The notes beneath the pieces were generated by a model, which was not told the origin of the DNA, ran no database searches, and saw nothing but the letters and a program-made list of their open reading frames with translations. A program made the position numbers and the translations under genes. This document shows positions 39,522-40,889 of a stretch of 40,889 nt of DNA, one piece after another. Location: NCBI RefSeq assembly GCF_910588395.1, contig NZ_CAJUPA010000023.1, positions 1 to 40,889 of the forward strand, written 5' to 3'. Each line of letters opens with the position of its first letter. The first letter of the stretch is position 1. Source of the stretch: an uncultured Faecalibaculum sp. (GTDB taxonomy: Bacteria; Bacillota_I; Bacilli_A; Erysipelotrichales; Erysipelotrichaceae).

Positions 39522-40802
39522 ATGTTTACAGATCAGGTCAAGATTCACTTGAAAGCCGGCAAGGGCGGGGATGGTCTCGTCAGTTTCCGGCATGAAAAAT
39601 ATATTCCCTATGGCGGTCCTTTCGGCGGAGACGGGGGCGACGGAGGCGACATCATTTTCGAAGCCGATCCCGGCCGGACCACCCTGCTGGATCTGCGCTA
39701 CAACCGGAAGATCATCGCAGAACCCGGCGGCAAGGGCAAAAACAAACGGATGCACGGCGCCAACGGTGAGGACAAAATCGTCAAGGTTCCTCTGGGCACC
39801 ATCGTGCGCCGGGCGGAAACCGGACAGATCGTGGCGGATCTGACGGAAGCCGGACAGCAGGCGGTGGTGGCCAAAGGCGGCAAGGGAGGCCGGGGCAACT
39901 GCCACTTCAAGAGCAGCCGGAACACAGCACCGAAGTATGCGGAAGACGGCAAGCCGGGTGATGAATTCGATGCGCAGATCGAACTGCGCGTTCTGGCGGA
40001 TGTGGGGCTGGTGGGATTCCCCTCCGTTGGCAAAAGCACCATGCTGGATGCTGTATCCCGGGCCCGTCCGGAAATCGGCGATTATCCCTTCACCACGATT
40101 CATCCCAATGTTGGTGTGGTGGAAACCGGCGATGGCCGTTCCTTCATCATGGCGGATCTGCCCGGGCTGATTGAAGGTGCCAGTGAAGGCAAGGGACTGG
40201 GTCATCAGTTCCTGAAGCACATTGAACGCTGCCGGGTCATCGTCCATGTGATTGACATGGGCGGAGAAGAAGGCAGGGATCCAGTGGAAGACTACCGGAT
40301 CATCAACGATGAGCTGAAGGATTATCATCTGCGGCTGCTGGACCGTCCCCAGGTCGTGGTGGCCAACAAAATGGATGAGGAAAAAGCACAGGAGAACCTG
40401 AAGCGGTTCCGGGAAGCCTATCCGGATGTGGAAGTGTTCGAAACCACAGCCATCATCCACGAGGGACTGGATCCCGTGCTCAGACGGGCAGCCGATCTGC
40501 TGGCAACCACACCGGCGTTCCCCATTGAAGGCACGGAGGAAAACCAGGAAGGCGTTGTATACACCTTCGAAGAAAAGAAAAAGGAAGTTGTCATCGAGGA
40601 AGTGGAACCGGGTGTGTGGCAGCTGTCAGGTCCGCGGATCGAACGGAACTTCAACATCAGCAAGCTCAACACCGAAGAAGACTACTATCTCTTTGCGAAC
40701 CGCATGCGCTATCTGGGCATCGACAATCTGCTCCGGGAAGCCGGCGTCAAGGACGGGGATACTGTCCGGATCGAAAACTTCGAATTCGAATTTGTGGAAT
40801 AG
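39522..40802 (+). CDS. obgE: GTPase Obg
   Basis: 426 aa with three domains. The N-terminal glycine-rich Obg fold (1-158) has KGGDGLVSFRHEKYIPYGGP and GDGGDGGDI. The G domain (about 159-330) has GFPSVGKSTMLD, DLPGLIEGASEGKGLGHQFLKHIERC and NKMD. The OCT domain closes the C-terminus (VWQLSGPRIERNFNISKLN...). It is involved in 50S assembly and stress response. Stop codon TAG is followed immediately by a terminator and the intron start. Confidence 0.97.
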   Translation: MFTDQVKIHLKAGKGGDGLVSFRHEKYIPYGGPFGGDGGDGGDIIFEADPGRTTLLDLRYNRKIIAEPGGKGKNKRMHGANGEDKIVKVPLGTIVRRAETGQIVADLTEAGQQAVVAKGGKGGRGNCHFKSSRNTAPKYAEDGKPGDEFDAQIELRVLADVGLVGFPSVGKSTMLDAVSRARPEIGDYPFTTIHPNVGVVETGDGRSFIMADLPGLIEGASEGKGLGHQFLKHIERCRVIVHVIDMGGEEGRDPVEDYRIINDELKDYHLRLLDRPQVVVANKMDEEKAQENLKRFREAYPDVEVFETTAIIHEGLDPVLRRAADLLATTPAFPIEGTEENQEGVVYTFEEKKKEVVIEEVEPGVWQLSGPRIERNFNISKLNTEEDYYLFANRMRYLGIDNLLREAGVKDGDTVRIENFEFEFVE

Positions 40803-40805
40803 TCA

Positions 40806-40842
40806 AAAGCGCTCACCCTGTCTGAGGATGAGCGCTTTCTTT
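40806..40842 (+). terminator. Terminator of obgE, used as group II intron insertion site
   Basis: AAAGCGCTCA (40806-40815) pairs perfectly with TGAGCGCTTT (40829-40838). The T tract CTTT ends at 40842, where the intron sequence starts. Confidence 0.9.
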
Positions 40843-40889
40843 GTGTGCCCGGCATGGCACATATCTGGGTGGTGAAAGTCCACTATGGG
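40843..40889 (+). mobile_element. 5' end of a group IIC intron (partial, runs off the right edge)
   Basis: From 40843 the sequence reads GTGTGCCCGGCATGG, then GGTGGTGAAAGTCC. The first 15 nt equal the known start of group IIC introns such as that of Oceanobacillus iheyensis (GUGUGCCCGGCAUGG). It begins 4 nt after the obgE terminator stem, the classical IIC target. Only 47 nt are visible, so its reverse transcriptase and domains V/VI are outside the window. Confidence 0.85.

Noticed and set aside
1..40889. CRISPR arrays, tRNA or rRNA genes, prophage or DNA-transposon genes
   Set aside because: No regularly spaced repeats, no cloverleaf with a CCA-end or T-loop, no rRNA signature and no transposase, integrase or phage structural gene was found.

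Overview
The window reads as chromosome of a mid-GC (roughly mid-50s percent by eye) Gram-positive bacterium of the Bacillota. The evidence is a T-box leader, an L21 leader, an L27 with a cleavable N-terminal extension next to its protease Prp, strong AGGAGG-type ribosome sites, and the gene blocks pyrH-frr-uppS-cdsA-rseP, smc-ftsY-ylxM and rplU-prp-rpmA-obgE. The compact Smc (about 972 aa), the GC content and the absence of dxr from the uppS block make me favour a GC-rich Erysipelotrichia (Faecalibaculum/Allobaculum-like), but this is inference. No tRNA, rRNA or CRISPR array was seen.

Layout. 1-51: 5' tip of a group IIC-like intron on the minus strand, next to a terminator. 91-750: no recognisable gene. 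801-3030: secreted NlpC/P60-like hydrolase, DeoR regulator, HAD phosphatase. 3318-11748: a complete arginine operon argGHCJBDF under a strong promoter and a T-box riboswitch, with a 23-codon leader peptide ORF between T-box and argG. 11905-12662: a scar in which a LysR gene is joined to the tail of a MATE transporter gene. 12913-14254: small Cys-rich protein, ABM-domain protein, GyrI-like protein. 14395-18525: pyrH, frr, uppS, cdsA, rseP. 18670-21115: RpiR regulator interrupted by an in-frame amber codon, VOC protein, Gfo/Idh/MocA dehydrogenase. 21224-25935: HAD and AraC (minus), SdpR/SdpI-like pair, LURP-one protein, hemolysin III protein (minus). 26115-32739: smc, ftsY, ylxM, ackA, DHH phosphoesterase. 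32979-38331: rhodanese, dnaE, a split chromate-type transporter pair (minus), VanZ-like protein. 38384-40842: rplU-prp-rpmA and obgE. 40843-40889: 5' tip of a second group IIC-like intron, directly behind the obgE terminator.

Most content is housekeeping. Three signals stand out. (1) Seven transcription units, including dnaE, have no Shine-Dalgarno sequence and an ATG placed 6 nt (once 7 nt) after a good -10 hexamer, so their mRNAs are probably leaderless. (2) The arg operon appears to carry two stacked leader devices. (3) Both ends of the window are group IIC-type intron starts inserted behind rho-independent terminators, pointing outward. The gene decay at LysR-MATE and RpiR shows local accessory turnover.

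How the parts work together. ArgJ, B, C and D make ornithine through the acetyl-recycling route; ArgF, G and H convert it to arginine. PyrH, Frr, UppS, CdsA and RseP cover UMP phosphorylation, ribosome recycling, lipid carrier and phospholipid precursors and membrane proteolysis. Smc, DnaE and Obg serve chromosome and ribosome maintenance, FtsY serves membrane targeting, and Prp matures L27.
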